Positions 37,707-45,625 of a stretch of 64,000 nucleotides of DNA are shown piece after piece. The first letter of the stretch is position 1, and the number at the start of each line of letters is the position of its first letter. The DNA comes from Desulfuromonas sp. KJ2020. GTDB lineage: Bacteria; Desulfobacterota; Desulfuromonadia; Desulfuromonadales; SZUA-540. The position numbers and the translations under genes were made by a program. A model generated the notes under the pieces. That model saw only the letters and a program-made list of their open reading frames with translations. It was not told where the DNA came from and did no database searches. The DNA is taken from assembly GCF_024197615.1 (NCBI RefSeq), contig NZ_JAKUKE010000003.1, positions 217,192-281,191 of the forward strand, given 5' to 3'.

Positions 37707-40613
37707 TTAATGTGCTGTCGCCACAAGGGCGGCGGGCCAAGCGCGGCTTTGCGCTTTTCGAAAAAACTCTGCGCACGCCGCCGCCGGCATCGGGCGGGCA
37801 TAAAAGAAGCCCTGACCGATGGCGCAGTGGTTCTCGGCCAGAAACCTCACCTGATCTTCCTTCTCGATGCCCTCAGCGACGATGGTCATATGCATGGCGC
37901 GGCCCAGAGCCATGATGGCCAGCGTGATGGCCGAGGCGTTTTCGTCGTGCAGCACATCGCCGATAAAGGATCGGTCGATTTTCAGTTTGTCCACCGGAAA
38001 CTGTTTTAGGTAGCTCAGCGACGAATAGCCGGTGCCGAAATCGTCGATGGCCAGTTGGACTCCCCGAACCTTGAGGTCGATGAGGGTCATCATAGCGGCA
38101 CCGAAATCCTCCATGATGGCACTTTCCGTGATCTCCAGTTCAAGCCACTGCGGATCCAGGCCGGTGGAAGCGAGGACTCCGTCCACAATATCGACAAAAT
38201 CACTCTGGCTGAACTGTATGCCTGAAATGTTGACGGCCACGGTCCGGCAGGGCAGCCCTTGTCTTTGCCAGGCCACATTCTGTTCGCAGGCCTGGCGCAA
38301 TACCCAGTTGCCCAGGGGTACAATCAAACCGCACTCCTCAGCCAGCGGAATAAACCGGTCAGGGGGGATATGGCCCAGAACGGGATCGTGCCAACGGATG
38401 AGTGCTTCGACCCCCACGATGTCCCCGGTGGTAATTTCGAACTGCGGTTGATAATGGAGGGTGAAGAGATCCTGGGCCAGCGCCTGTCGCAGACGGGTTT
38501 CCATTTCGAGAAATTCCGCGGCGCGACTGTTCAACTCGGGAGTGTAGAACTGAAAAGTGTTTTTGCCCCTGGCCTTGGCGTGGTACATCGCCGCATCGGC
38601 GCAACTGGTCAGCCCTTTGACGTCGACGGCATCGGCGGGGAAGCGGCTGATGCCGATGCTGGCCGTGACATACAGCTGATGGGAGCCGATGTTGAAGGGA
38701 GGGGCCAGCTGTTCGAGGATTTTGCGGGCGACCACGGCATCATGATTGGGGTTTTCTGAATCTTCCAGCAGCAGCACGAATTCATCGCCGCCCAGGCGGG
38801 CCAGGGTATCCGAATGACGTACGATCTGACGCAGGCGACCGGAGGTTTCCGCCAGCAGCTTGTCGCCCATTTCGTGTCCCAGGGTATCATTGACCTTTTT
38901 GAACCGATCCAGGTCCATAAAGAGCAGAGCGACCTCCTTGCCTGTGCGGCGAGCCCGGTCGAGAGCGTGTAGGAGCCTGTCCTGAAAGAGGCGACGATTG
39001 GGCAGGTCGGTCAGAGGGTCATGGTGGGCCAGATGGTCCAGGAGTTGCTTTTTTTTCAGCAGGGCGCGTTCGGCCTCCTGGCGTTCCCGGATATCTGAAA
39101 AAGCGATGACCGCCCCTTCTGCCTTCTGCTCCTCGTTCAGAATAGGGGTGCAGATGTATTCCACCGGGATGGCGCGGCCCTCTTTATGGTAGAACAAGGC
39201 ACTGTCCTGCCGGGCCGGTGCGCCCGTCTCCCAGACCTGGCGAATGAGGCAGGGGGACTCCGGTGGAGTGTCCTTTTCGTCTGAAGGGCAGACCACCTTG
39301 AGATAGTTTTGTCCTACCAGTTCGCTCTGCTCGAAACCGAGCAGGTCGGCGCCGGCCTGGTTGATAAAAGTCGTGTTGCCATCCGGCGAAAGTCCCATGA
39401 TCCCTTCCCCTGCCGAGTTCAGGATGAGATTGTGGTGCCTGGTCACTTTTTCCAGTCGACGGACCTGCTGGCGAATGCGCAGACGGATGAGCGTGCCCAG
39501 AATCAGGAAGGCGGTCATGGCCAGAGCGCCGTTGCGTCCCATGCGCCAGAGCGCCTGGCTGATGCCGGCTTCCATCGATTCCGTCAGGCGGCCGACCCTT
39601 TCTTTGGTTTTGTGGGCCAGCTGAGGATAAATGGCCTCGATTTGGTCGAAGTGTCTGGCGATGGCGTCATCCAGGGCCAGACGCTGGGCCTGAAGCTGCA
39701 GGTGATCCTGACATAGGCGAAAAAAGCCGCCGGTGGCTTCGATGGTCTGATAATCGTGGTCGATGCGGTGGCCTCGACCGAAAATGGCGTTTTTGTAATC
39801 GTGAAAAAGGGCGAGGGTGTCGCCGGCCGGGAAAATCCCTTCCTCTTCCAGGATAAGGATGTTGTGTTCCAGGCGATCCATGCTGGGCTTGATCTGATTG
39901 TCTTTGAGGTCATGCAGGTGGTCGATGCTTTTTTCGCTGGCCAGTCTGGCGACCAGCGTTGACAGGAAGTTGAGCTCGACGGAAAGTTCGTTCAGCAGAG
40001 GAAACCATAGCTCTCCCCGTTTTTCCAGGATGTTGCGGGCTATCCGCTCTGCTTCAGCGCCGGAGCTTTCGCGCCAGCGCCGGATCTGGCGGGCTTCCTT
40101 CAGGCGCCAGCGCCCTTCGGCCGACTCGATAGCGGCCGCCAGTCGCTGCTGGAAGTCCTGCAGGCTGTTCATGGAAATATCCTGTATCAGGTCATTTTCG
40201 ACCCGGATATAGCGCTCTCGCCAGGTGGAAGCCTCCCTGGCGAGCTCAGACAGGGGGGCGGAGGCACCTTCGATCTGAGCCCAGATTGCTTCCTGGCCCA
40301 GGTGAGGCGTTCTTTGGGGGATATCTGCGAGAAGTTGCAGGTAGCTGGCTACCTGCCCGTCATCGGTAACGGGGGCTCGGGTATGGTAGAGTTTGCTGTT
40401 GAGTTCTTCTTTGGCCGCATGCGTCTTGCTGCGAAGTTCTTTGAGGAGGTACACTTCTCCCTGCTGAACCTGAAGGAGATGCTCCCGCTGTACCTGCGTG
40501 TCCCCTAGAATGGTCGTCAGGTGGACGATGCCCATGACTGGGACGAGCAGGGCGATGGCAATAAGAACCCAGATCATGAGGGAGATACGTTGAAAGCAGC
40601 GGGTGATGATCAT
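37707..40613 (-). CDS. membrane PAS / GGDEF / EAL c-di-GMP enzyme with large periplasmic sensor
   Basis: A 968-residue inner-membrane protein. Two helices (about 13-35 and 358-376) flank a helical periplasmic region of roughly 320 residues. Then follow a PAS domain (about 385-505), GGDEF (about 520-685) and EAL (about 700-945). The GGDEF motif at 608-612 is intact, as are EAL at 736-738, ITES, IDDFGTGYSS and AEGIE, so both synthesis and hydrolysis of c-di-GMP are possible. Its ATG overlaps the stop of the upstream periplasmic binding-protein gene (ATGA), which strongly suggests a functional pair. It is the last gene before a convergent valS. Confidence 0.93.
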   Translation of the reverse strand: MIITRCFQRISLMIWVLIAIALLVPVMGIVHLTTILGDTQVQREHLLQVQQGEVYLLKELRSKTHAAKEELNSKLYHTRAPVTDDGQVASYLQLLADIPQRTPHLGQEAIWAQIEGASAPLSELAREASTWRERYIRVENDLIQDISMNSLQDFQQRLAAAIESAEGRWRLKEARQIRRWRESSGAEAERIARNILEKRGELWFPLLNELSVELNFLSTLVARLASEKSIDHLHDLKDNQIKPSMDRLEHNILILEEEGIFPAGDTLALFHDYKNAIFGRGHRIDHDYQTIEATGGFFRLCQDHLQLQAQRLALDDAIARHFDQIEAIYPQLAHKTKERVGRLTESMEAGISQALWRMGRNGALAMTAFLILGTLIRLRIRQQVRRLEKVTRHHNLILNSAGEGIMGLSPDGNTTFINQAGADLLGFEQSELVGQNYLKVVCPSDEKDTPPESPCLIRQVWETGAPARQDSALFYHKEGRAIPVEYICTPILNEEQKAEGAVIAFSDIRERQEAERALLKKKQLLDHLAHHDPLTDLPNRRLFQDRLLHALDRARRTGKEVALLFMDLDRFKKVNDTLGHEMGDKLLAETSGRLRQIVRHSDTLARLGGDEFVLLLEDSENPNHDAVVARKILEQLAPPFNIGSHQLYVTASIGISRFPADAVDVKGLTSCADAAMYHAKARGKNTFQFYTPELNSRAAEFLEMETRLRQALAQDLFTLHYQPQFEITTGDIVGVEALIRWHDPVLGHIPPDRFIPLAEECGLIVPLGNWVLRQACEQNVAWQRQGLPCRTVAVNISGIQFSQSDFVDIVDGVLASTGLDPQWLELEITESAIMEDFGAAMMTLIDLKVRGVQLAIDDFGTGYSSLSYLKQFPVDKLKIDRSFIGDVLHDENASAITLAIMALGRAMHMTIVAEGIEKEDQVRFLAENHCAIGQGFFYARPMPAAACAEFFRKAQSRAWPAALVATAH

Positions 40614-41839
40614 GGCGAGGTCACTTCTCTCAGCAGGGGGCCGATTTCCGTCCAGGAAAAGGGAAGAACATCCTGCGCCGTCAGGCGGGTTGGCCAGACA
40701 CCGTCACTGGCCTGGTGTCGCTGGCGCGAGAGCTTTAAGGGGATGCCCGGACCGAGGTTGAAGGATCCCAGGGATTCCAGGCTGTCGATCACCGCCTCCC
40801 GGGTCAGGGACGAAGGCGCCTTTTGGAGGGCTTTTCCCAGAATCCGTGCGGCCATATATCCTTCGAGACTGACATCGTTGGGATCGGTTTTGGACCGAAT
40901 TTTTTCCAGGTCGGCGATAAATTCGTCGGCGACCGGGGGGCGGCTTCCCGTAAGCGGGGGGACGACCTGGGTGATGATGACATTGTCGGCATAGGGGCCG
41001 AGCTTACGCTGCAAAGGCTTGCTTCCGACAAAGGAGACGTTGAGGAACAGGGCCTTGAGGCCCGATTCTTTGGCCAGCTGGATAAACTTGGCGCAGGGGG
41101 CGTAGGCGCCGACCATGATGACGGCCTTGGGGGGATGCCGGTAGTACAGGATATCGGCCAGAGCGTTTTCTACGGCCAGCGTGTTGCGCTCATAACGCAC
41201 ATGCAGGATTTGCCGGTCGTTTTTCAAGCCTCGTCGTTTAAGGGCGCGGTAGCCACTGACGTATCCGGCGTCCCCGTAGCCGTCGCGCTGCGTGAAAAAA
41301 GCAATGTCCGTCGGCGCGAGTCCCCCCTGTTCGATGAGTGCCTCGACCATGGCTTCGATTTCCTGCTCGTAACTGGCGCGATAGTTTACGACATAGCGTT
41401 CAGGGGGATGACGACGCAACAGCCCGGCTCCGGTGAAGGGAGCAAAGAAAAGGGTTTTTTGTTCTACGGCAATTGGTACGGAGGCGATGGCCGTCGGTGT
41501 CCCGACATTGCCGATGATGGCGAGAACCTGCTTCTCTTCAAGCAGGGTTCGCATGTTGGCGGCCGCGCGGTAAGGTTCGTAGCCGTCGTCGAGGACGAAC
41601 AGTTTGAGCTGGCGTCCATTGATGCCGCCAGCCCGGTTGATCCGTTCGAGGCCGGCCACAACGCCGTCCCGCATGGCGGTTCCGAGCTCCGATGTCGGTC
41701 CGGTGAGGGCGGTGGTCATGCCGAGGAGAATGTCGGGCGTTTCTTCTGCCGCGCTACTGTGATCTGATAAAACGGCCAGCAGCAGGACCGCCACCAGGCA
41801 TCGTTTCATGGGAGACAAGGGGGACGAAAATGGTTTCAT
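40610..41839 (-). CDS. periplasmic ligand-binding protein, branched-chain amino-acid type (orphan)
   Basis: A 409-residue exported protein of the Leu/Ile/Val-binding family (type I periplasmic fold). A signal peptide covers about residues 1-31 (hydrophobic LVAVLLLAVL, ending SSAA). The domain starts ILLGMTTALTGPTSELGTAM and includes AGGINGRQLKLFVLDDGYEP and VLAIIGNVGTPTAIA. No permease or ATPase gene is adjacent; instead it overlaps a GGDEF/EAL sensor gene by 4 bases. It probably presents a ligand to that sensor rather than feeding transport. The start at 41839 is uncertain; 41809 (MKRCLVAVLLL) is equally possible. Confidence 0.9.
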   Translation of the reverse strand: MKPFSSPLSPMKRCLVAVLLLAVLSDHSSAAEETPDILLGMTTALTGPTSELGTAMRDGVVAGLERINRAGGINGRQLKLFVLDDGYEPYRAAANMRTLLEEKQVLAIIGNVGTPTAIASVPIAVEQKTLFFAPFTGAGLLRRHPPERYVVNYRASYEQEIEAMVEALIEQGGLAPTDIAFFTQRDGYGDAGYVSGYRALKRRGLKNDRQILHVRYERNTLAVENALADILYYRHPPKAVIMVGAYAPCAKFIQLAKESGLKALFLNVSFVGSKPLQRKLGPYADNVIITQVVPPLTGSRPPVADEFIADLEKIRSKTDPNDVSLEGYMAARILGKALQKAPSSLTREAVIDSLESLGSFNLGPGIPLKLSRQRHQASDGVWPTRLTAQDVLPFSWTEIGPLLREVTSP

Positions 41840-41845
41840 GGCCCT

Positions 41846-41874
41846 ATTATCCCCAGGAATGCAAAAAAGTAAAA
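41846..41874 (-). promoter_or_regulatory. candidate promoter of the binding-protein / GGDEF-EAL operon
   Basis: On the minus strand TTTTAC (41869-41874), a 17-base spacer, then GATAAT (41846-41851). It lies only 6 bases from the 41839 start, so it favours the shorter start at 41809. Confidence 0.45.
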
Positions 41875-41958
41875 CACTATTTTATTTGTGGAATTTAAAA
41901 AAAGCTTGTACATCCAGAATGAGGTTCTGCCCCTGACTGGGCTGTGAAGGAGGAAGTA

Positions 41959-42735
41959 ATGATCGATGTTTTAAAAGATAATCCCATGTCCCGTTTTGCG
42001 ATCGGTTTTTTTTATCCTTTTAAAAGTCTCGGTTTTATACGGAAAAACCCGCGACTGCTCAAATATGTGGTGATCCCTTTTCTCATCAACCTGGTGGTAT
42101 TTTCCGGCGCCGTGTTTTTAGGCCTGGATTTCTTCGGGGACATCGTCGCCCGGTATGTTCCTCGCGGGGAGGCCTGGTATTGGGCTTTTTTGACATTTTT
42201 CGCCTGGCTGCTGGCGTCCATTGTGACGGCGCTGCTGGTTTTTTTCTGCTTTACCGTGGTGGGGAATCTGATCGCCTCTCCCTTTAATGATCTGCTGTCC
42301 GAACGCACGGAAGAGATCCTGACCGGCATCGGCTCAAGCGAAGCTTTTTCCTGGAAGACCTTTGGCGGCGATGCCTGGCGCGCTATTGTCGTGGAAGGGA
42401 AGAAAATGAGTTTTTTTGTCGTCGGCATGCTGGTCCTGCTACTGCTTAACCTGGTTCCTTTGATGGGACAGTTGCTTTATTCCATTGCCGCCGCCCTCTT
42501 TACCCTCTTTTTTCTTGCGGTTGAATATCTCGGCTATGTCTTAAGCCGAAAACGTTTATCTTTTGCCCAGCAGCGCCGCTATATTTTCGGACAGACTTTC
42601 CTGCACCTCGGCTTCGCCGTGGGTGTACTGTGCCTGCTGGCTATCCCCCTTATGCAGTTGCTCTGCATTCCCCTTGCCGTTGTGGGGGCAACACGTCTGT
42701 ATTGTGAAAAAGGAAATCTGTCTGCCGACGGATAA
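41959..42735 (+). CDS. EI24/CysZ-family inner-membrane protein
   Basis: A 258-residue polytopic protein with about four to five membrane helices and the family pattern GFFYPFKSLGFIRKNPRLLK near the start and ASPFNDLLSERTEEIL after the second helix pair. In E. coli CysZ moves sulfate; other members are uncharacterised, and no sulfur gene lies nearby, so the role is open. The ATG at 41959 has AAGGAGG upstream. Followed 70 bases later by an inositol-phosphatase-family gene. Confidence 0.82.
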   Translation: MIDVLKDNPMSRFAIGFFYPFKSLGFIRKNPRLLKYVVIPFLINLVVFSGAVFLGLDFFGDIVARYVPRGEAWYWAFLTFFAWLLASIVTALLVFFCFTVVGNLIASPFNDLLSERTEEILTGIGSSEAFSWKTFGGDAWRAIVVEGKKMSFFVVGMLVLLLLNLVPLMGQLLYSIAAALFTLFFLAVEYLGYVLSRKRLSFAQQRRYIFGQTFLHLGFAVGVLCLLAIPLMQLLCIPLAVVGATRLYCEKGNLSADG

Positions 42736-42805
42736 ATTTGCTGTGCCCGCATCTACTCCCTTTGTTCATCCGGGGAAGGGATGCCGCACTGAAGGAGATG
42801 ACCTT

Positions 42806-43582
42806 ATGAAAGACATAGCCATCGAGGCTGCCCTGTCCGCAGGCAAAGTGCTTATGCAGCGATTTGGCACCGCTTTGACCGTGGAGCACAAGGGGGACGT
42901 GGATCTCGTTACGGAAGTGGATCGGGCTTCAGAAGACGTGATTGTCTCTATTCTGCGGGGAACCTTTCCGCGGCACGATATTCTGGCCGAAGAGGGGCAG
43001 TATGTCGACAGCGGCAGCCGCTACCGCTGGATCGTCGATCCGCTGGATGGAACCACCAATTACGCCCACGGATTTCCCTGGTTTGCCGTTTCCATTGCTC
43101 TGGAGGTGGAAAATGAAGTGACCCTGGGGGTAGTCTATAATCCCTTCAGCCGGGAACTTTTTTGGGCCGAAAAGGGGAAGGGGGCTTTTCTCAACGACGT
43201 GCAGATCAGCGTCTCGCGGACAGGCAGGCTGGGCGATTCTCTGCTTGCGACAGGGTTTCCCTACGACCGCAAAAAAAGCGCTGTCAATAATTATGACCAT
43301 TTCGTCCATTTCCAGCAGGCGGCGCAGGCCTGTCGCCGGCCGGGAAGCGCCAGTCTCGACCTGGCGTACGTCGGTGCCGGTCGCCTGGACGGCTACTGGG
43401 AAATGAAGCTCAAACCCTGGGATGTCGCGGCTGGACAGTTGATTGTCAGCGAGGCTGGTGGCAGGATCAGCGATTTCGATGGAGATCTGTTCGATATTTA
43501 TGGGGTTGAGTGTCTGGCCAGTAACGGACGCATCCATCAAGAAATGATCGAGGTGCTCAAGGCCGGCAAGAGGCCGGAGTAA
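42806..43582 (+). CDS. inositol monophosphatase-family phosphatase (SuhB-like)
   Basis: A 258-residue magnesium-dependent phosphatase. Metal-binding motifs: AEEG (61-64), WIVDPLDGTTNYAHGFPWF (75-93) and the C-terminal KPWDVAAGQLIVSEAGG. Family members hydrolyse inositol phosphates, 3'-phosphoadenosine phosphate, NADP or fructose bisphosphate, so the substrate is not fixed by sequence. The ATG at 42806 has GAAGGAG upstream; the open frame extends far into the preceding gene but without a site. Confidence 0.93.
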   Translation: MKDIAIEAALSAGKVLMQRFGTALTVEHKGDVDLVTEVDRASEDVIVSILRGTFPRHDILAEEGQYVDSGSRYRWIVDPLDGTTNYAHGFPWFAVSIALEVENEVTLGVVYNPFSRELFWAEKGKGAFLNDVQISVSRTGRLGDSLLATGFPYDRKKSAVNNYDHFVHFQQAAQACRRPGSASLDLAYVGAGRLDGYWEMKLKPWDVAAGQLIVSEAGGRISDFDGDLFDIYGVECLASNGRIHQEMIEVLKAGKRPE

Positions 43583-43746
43583 ATGGTTTCGTCTATTCAC
43601 GACAGGGGGGGCCGGTTGCTATCCTGGCCTTGAGCGCTACACTAAAATAGTGCGGCAACCGCTGCGAAAGTTTTCGTGGTGCTGACTGCTTCAGTTGGGC
43701 AGAGGGCCTGATGGGGCAGTGAGCCCAGAAGTGGCAAGGAGGTATC

Positions 43747-43965
43747 ATGACCGAGCGAAACACCCCGTTGGAAAACCAAAAAAAGGCCCCCGGTCTCGAC
43801 AAAAACCTCGAACGATTGGACGCTGAACTGGATGTCATGGAGAGACATTCCACAGAACTTGATGACATGGAGGAGGAGGAGAGAGAGGCCCTCAAAAAAA
43901 GGGATCGTGAATATAAAAACGAGCATTTGCACAGCATTCCCCGCCCCCGTAAACATGTTCGCTAA
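43747..43965 (+). CDS. small charged hypothetical protein (72 aa)
   Basis: I do not recognise this protein. It is short, very polar and probably helical, rich in E, D, K and R, with a heptad-like run LERLDAELDVMERHSTELDD, and it lacks cysteine and tryptophan. A perfect AAGGAGG site six bases before the ATG and a strong terminator directly behind it support a real gene. No membrane segment or signal is visible. Confidence 0.7.
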   Translation: MTERNTPLENQKKAPGLDKNLERLDAELDVMERHSTELDDMEEEEREALKKRDREYKNEHLHSIPRPRKHVR

Positions 43966-43980
43966 TCATTGATATCGCCT

Positions 43981-44018
43981 GCAAAAAAGCCCCCGTGCCA
44001 TTGCGGGGGCTTTTTTGC
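43981..44018. terminator. bidirectional terminator between two small genes
   Basis: A perfect 15-bp stem GCAAAAAAGCCCCCG / CGGGGGCTTTTTTGC around an 8-base loop, with T-runs on both strands. It serves the 72-aa gene and the convergent 123-aa gene. Confidence 0.92.
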
Positions 44019-44036
44019 GTTCAGACGGCTTGATCT

Positions 44037-44408
44037 TCAAGCCTGAGGAGGGGGTTCGTCTTGTGCCGGCGCCGGTTCGGCCGGTTCCTCTGCCTTGATG
44101 GTTTCGATTTCTTCTTCCAGCGCCGCTGCGTCCTGTTTTAATTGGTCGAGCCGGGCAAAGATCACTGCGACCTCGGCGTTCGCCAGAATATCACCTTCTC
44201 CGGCTTCCCGGCAGTCATCGATCTGTTTACCGAGATCTGTGTGGGCGCTGGAAATCTTTTTGTGAATGGCGGCCAGGTCAATGCGCTTTTGAACCACACG
44301 CTTCATCTGGGTCGCTTTGAAGGCGGCGGTATGCAGCCCCTTTTTGGTGGCGTCCCAGATTTTTTCGGTCTTGTTGCTTTGGCTGTTTGAGGTCTTTTCG
44401 TCGGTCAT
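44037..44408 (-). CDS. small helical hypothetical protein (123 aa)
   Basis: I do not recognise the family. The N-terminal half is basic and helical (KKGLHTAAFKATQMKRVVQK), the middle is a coiled coil (LDQLKQDAAALEEEIETIKA), and the tail is proline- and acid-rich. There is no signal or membrane helix. AGGGAGG precedes the ATG at a good distance, and the gene ends at a bidirectional terminator, so expression is likely. The composition recalls small coiled-coil proteins with a basic N-terminus. Confidence 0.72.
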   Translation of the reverse strand: MTDEKTSNSQSNKTEKIWDATKKGLHTAAFKATQMKRVVQKRIDLAAIHKKISSAHTDLGKQIDDCREAGEGDILANAEVAVIFARLDQLKQDAAALEEEIETIKAEEPAEPAPAQDEPPPQA

Positions 44409-44448
44409 GGGTTTCCTCCCTCTGTAAGATCAGGATGTTATGGCTCAA

Positions 44449-44476
44449 AAAATATCAGTTTTATACCCTGAGTCAA
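44449..44476 (-). promoter_or_regulatory. candidate promoter of the 123-aa gene
   Basis: On the minus strand TTGACT (44471-44476), a 16-base spacer, then TATTTT (44449-44454), about 40 bases before the start. Confidence 0.4.
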
Positions 44477-44504
44477 GACGTCAATGCTTTTTCACACAGC
44501 GGAC

Positions 44505-44533
44505 TTGCTGGTTGGGTGGGTTTGGTCTAATAT
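44505..44533 (+). promoter_or_regulatory. candidate fbp promoter
   Basis: TTGCTG (44505-44510), a 17-base spacer, then TAATAT (44528-44533), about 50 bases before the fbp start. Confidence 0.5.
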
Positions 44534-44585
44534 GATTTACCGAATTTAACCATGTTTTTATTTCAGGGCACAGGAGGTGAATTGG

Positions 44586-45527
44586 ATGGGCGAGGCTGGC
44601 CAGACCAAGTTTCAGATGGATCTTCGTCGTTATCTGCGCGAGCAGGAAGAGGACCGGAATCTCACGAGACTCATTTGCGAGATCGCCGATGCGTCCAAGT
44701 ATATCGTCAACTCCATCCGGACCGGCGATCTGGGCGTGGCGGGAACCTCCAATCTGTATGGCGAAGATCAACTGGCCCTGGATGTCCTTTCCGACCGCAT
44801 CCTGCGTAAACGCCTGCTTCATTCCGGGGTCGTGGCCAATATCGTCTCGGAAGAGACCAGCGATATTATTTCCATCTCCACGAACTTCGATGGGCGCTAT
44901 TCCGTGGCCTACGACCCTCTGGACGGGTCTTCTCTGGTCGACGTGAATCTGGCCGTAGGAACGATTGTCTCGATTTATGAGGGAGGCGAACTGCTGCAGC
45001 CGGGCAGAAATCAGGTGGCTGCGCTCTATATCCTGTACGGTCCCCGCACGACTCTCGTCTACAGCACGGGCCGAGGCGTGCATGAATTCGCCATGAACCA
45101 GCTGATGGAGTACACCCTGGTGCGGGAAAATGTCCGTATGCAGCCCAAAGGCAGCATCTATTCCCCCGGGGGGCAGCGCAATCTGTATACTCCCGGCACC
45201 GAAAGCTTCGTGCGTTATATGGAGGAAAATGGCGCCAAGCTGCGTTACAGCGGGGGGTTCGTCCCCGATATCAACCAGATTCTCATGAAGGGGAAGGGGG
45301 TGTTCATGTACCCTCATCTGCAGGGAAGTCCTGACGGTAAGCTTCGCCTTTTGTACGAACTCAATCCCATGTCGTACCTGATCGAGCAGGCAGGAGGGGC
45401 CGCCTCTACCGGACGGGAGCGGATTCTGGATCTGCAGCCACGCCAGATAGATGATCGGGCGCCAGTCTTTATCGGCTGCAAGGAGGATGTGGCCAAGGCC
45501 GAAGAGCTGATTCGCGCCCAAGGGTGA
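44586..45527 (+). CDS. fbp: class I fructose-1,6-bisphosphatase
   Basis: A 313-residue gluconeogenic enzyme. The metal and substrate motifs VSEE (87-90), DPLDGSS (110-116), a lysine-rich region near KGKGVFMYPHL, and GGAASTG are present. Position 117 is Leu where many homologues have Asn (DPLDGSSN). The ATG at 44586 has GGAGG eight bases upstream; the GTG at 44577 overlaps that site. Gluconeogenesis is expected in an acetate-grown organism. Followed 98 bases later by comEC. Confidence 0.96.
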   Translation: MGEAGQTKFQMDLRRYLREQEEDRNLTRLICEIADASKYIVNSIRTGDLGVAGTSNLYGEDQLALDVLSDRILRKRLLHSGVVANIVSEETSDIISISTNFDGRYSVAYDPLDGSSLVDVNLAVGTIVSIYEGGELLQPGRNQVAALYILYGPRTTLVYSTGRGVHEFAMNQLMEYTLVRENVRMQPKGSIYSPGGQRNLYTPGTESFVRYMEENGAKLRYSGGFVPDINQILMKGKGVFMYPHLQGSPDGKLRLLYELNPMSYLIEQAGGAASTGRERILDLQPRQIDDRAPVFIGCKEDVAKAEELIRAQG

Positions 45528-45625
45528 TTTTTTTCTGATCTTGGGGCGTATACTGTTCGCCTCCTGCCACGAAAGATCCTAGACGCTGTGGATCCCTCCA
45601 CCCTTTTCATGCCGGCGGGCGCTCC

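Noticed and set aside
42563-42805. Long N-terminal extension of the inositol-phosphatase-family gene
   Set aside because: It lies inside the EI24-family gene in another frame, while the ATG at 42806 has a strong site and the normal family start.
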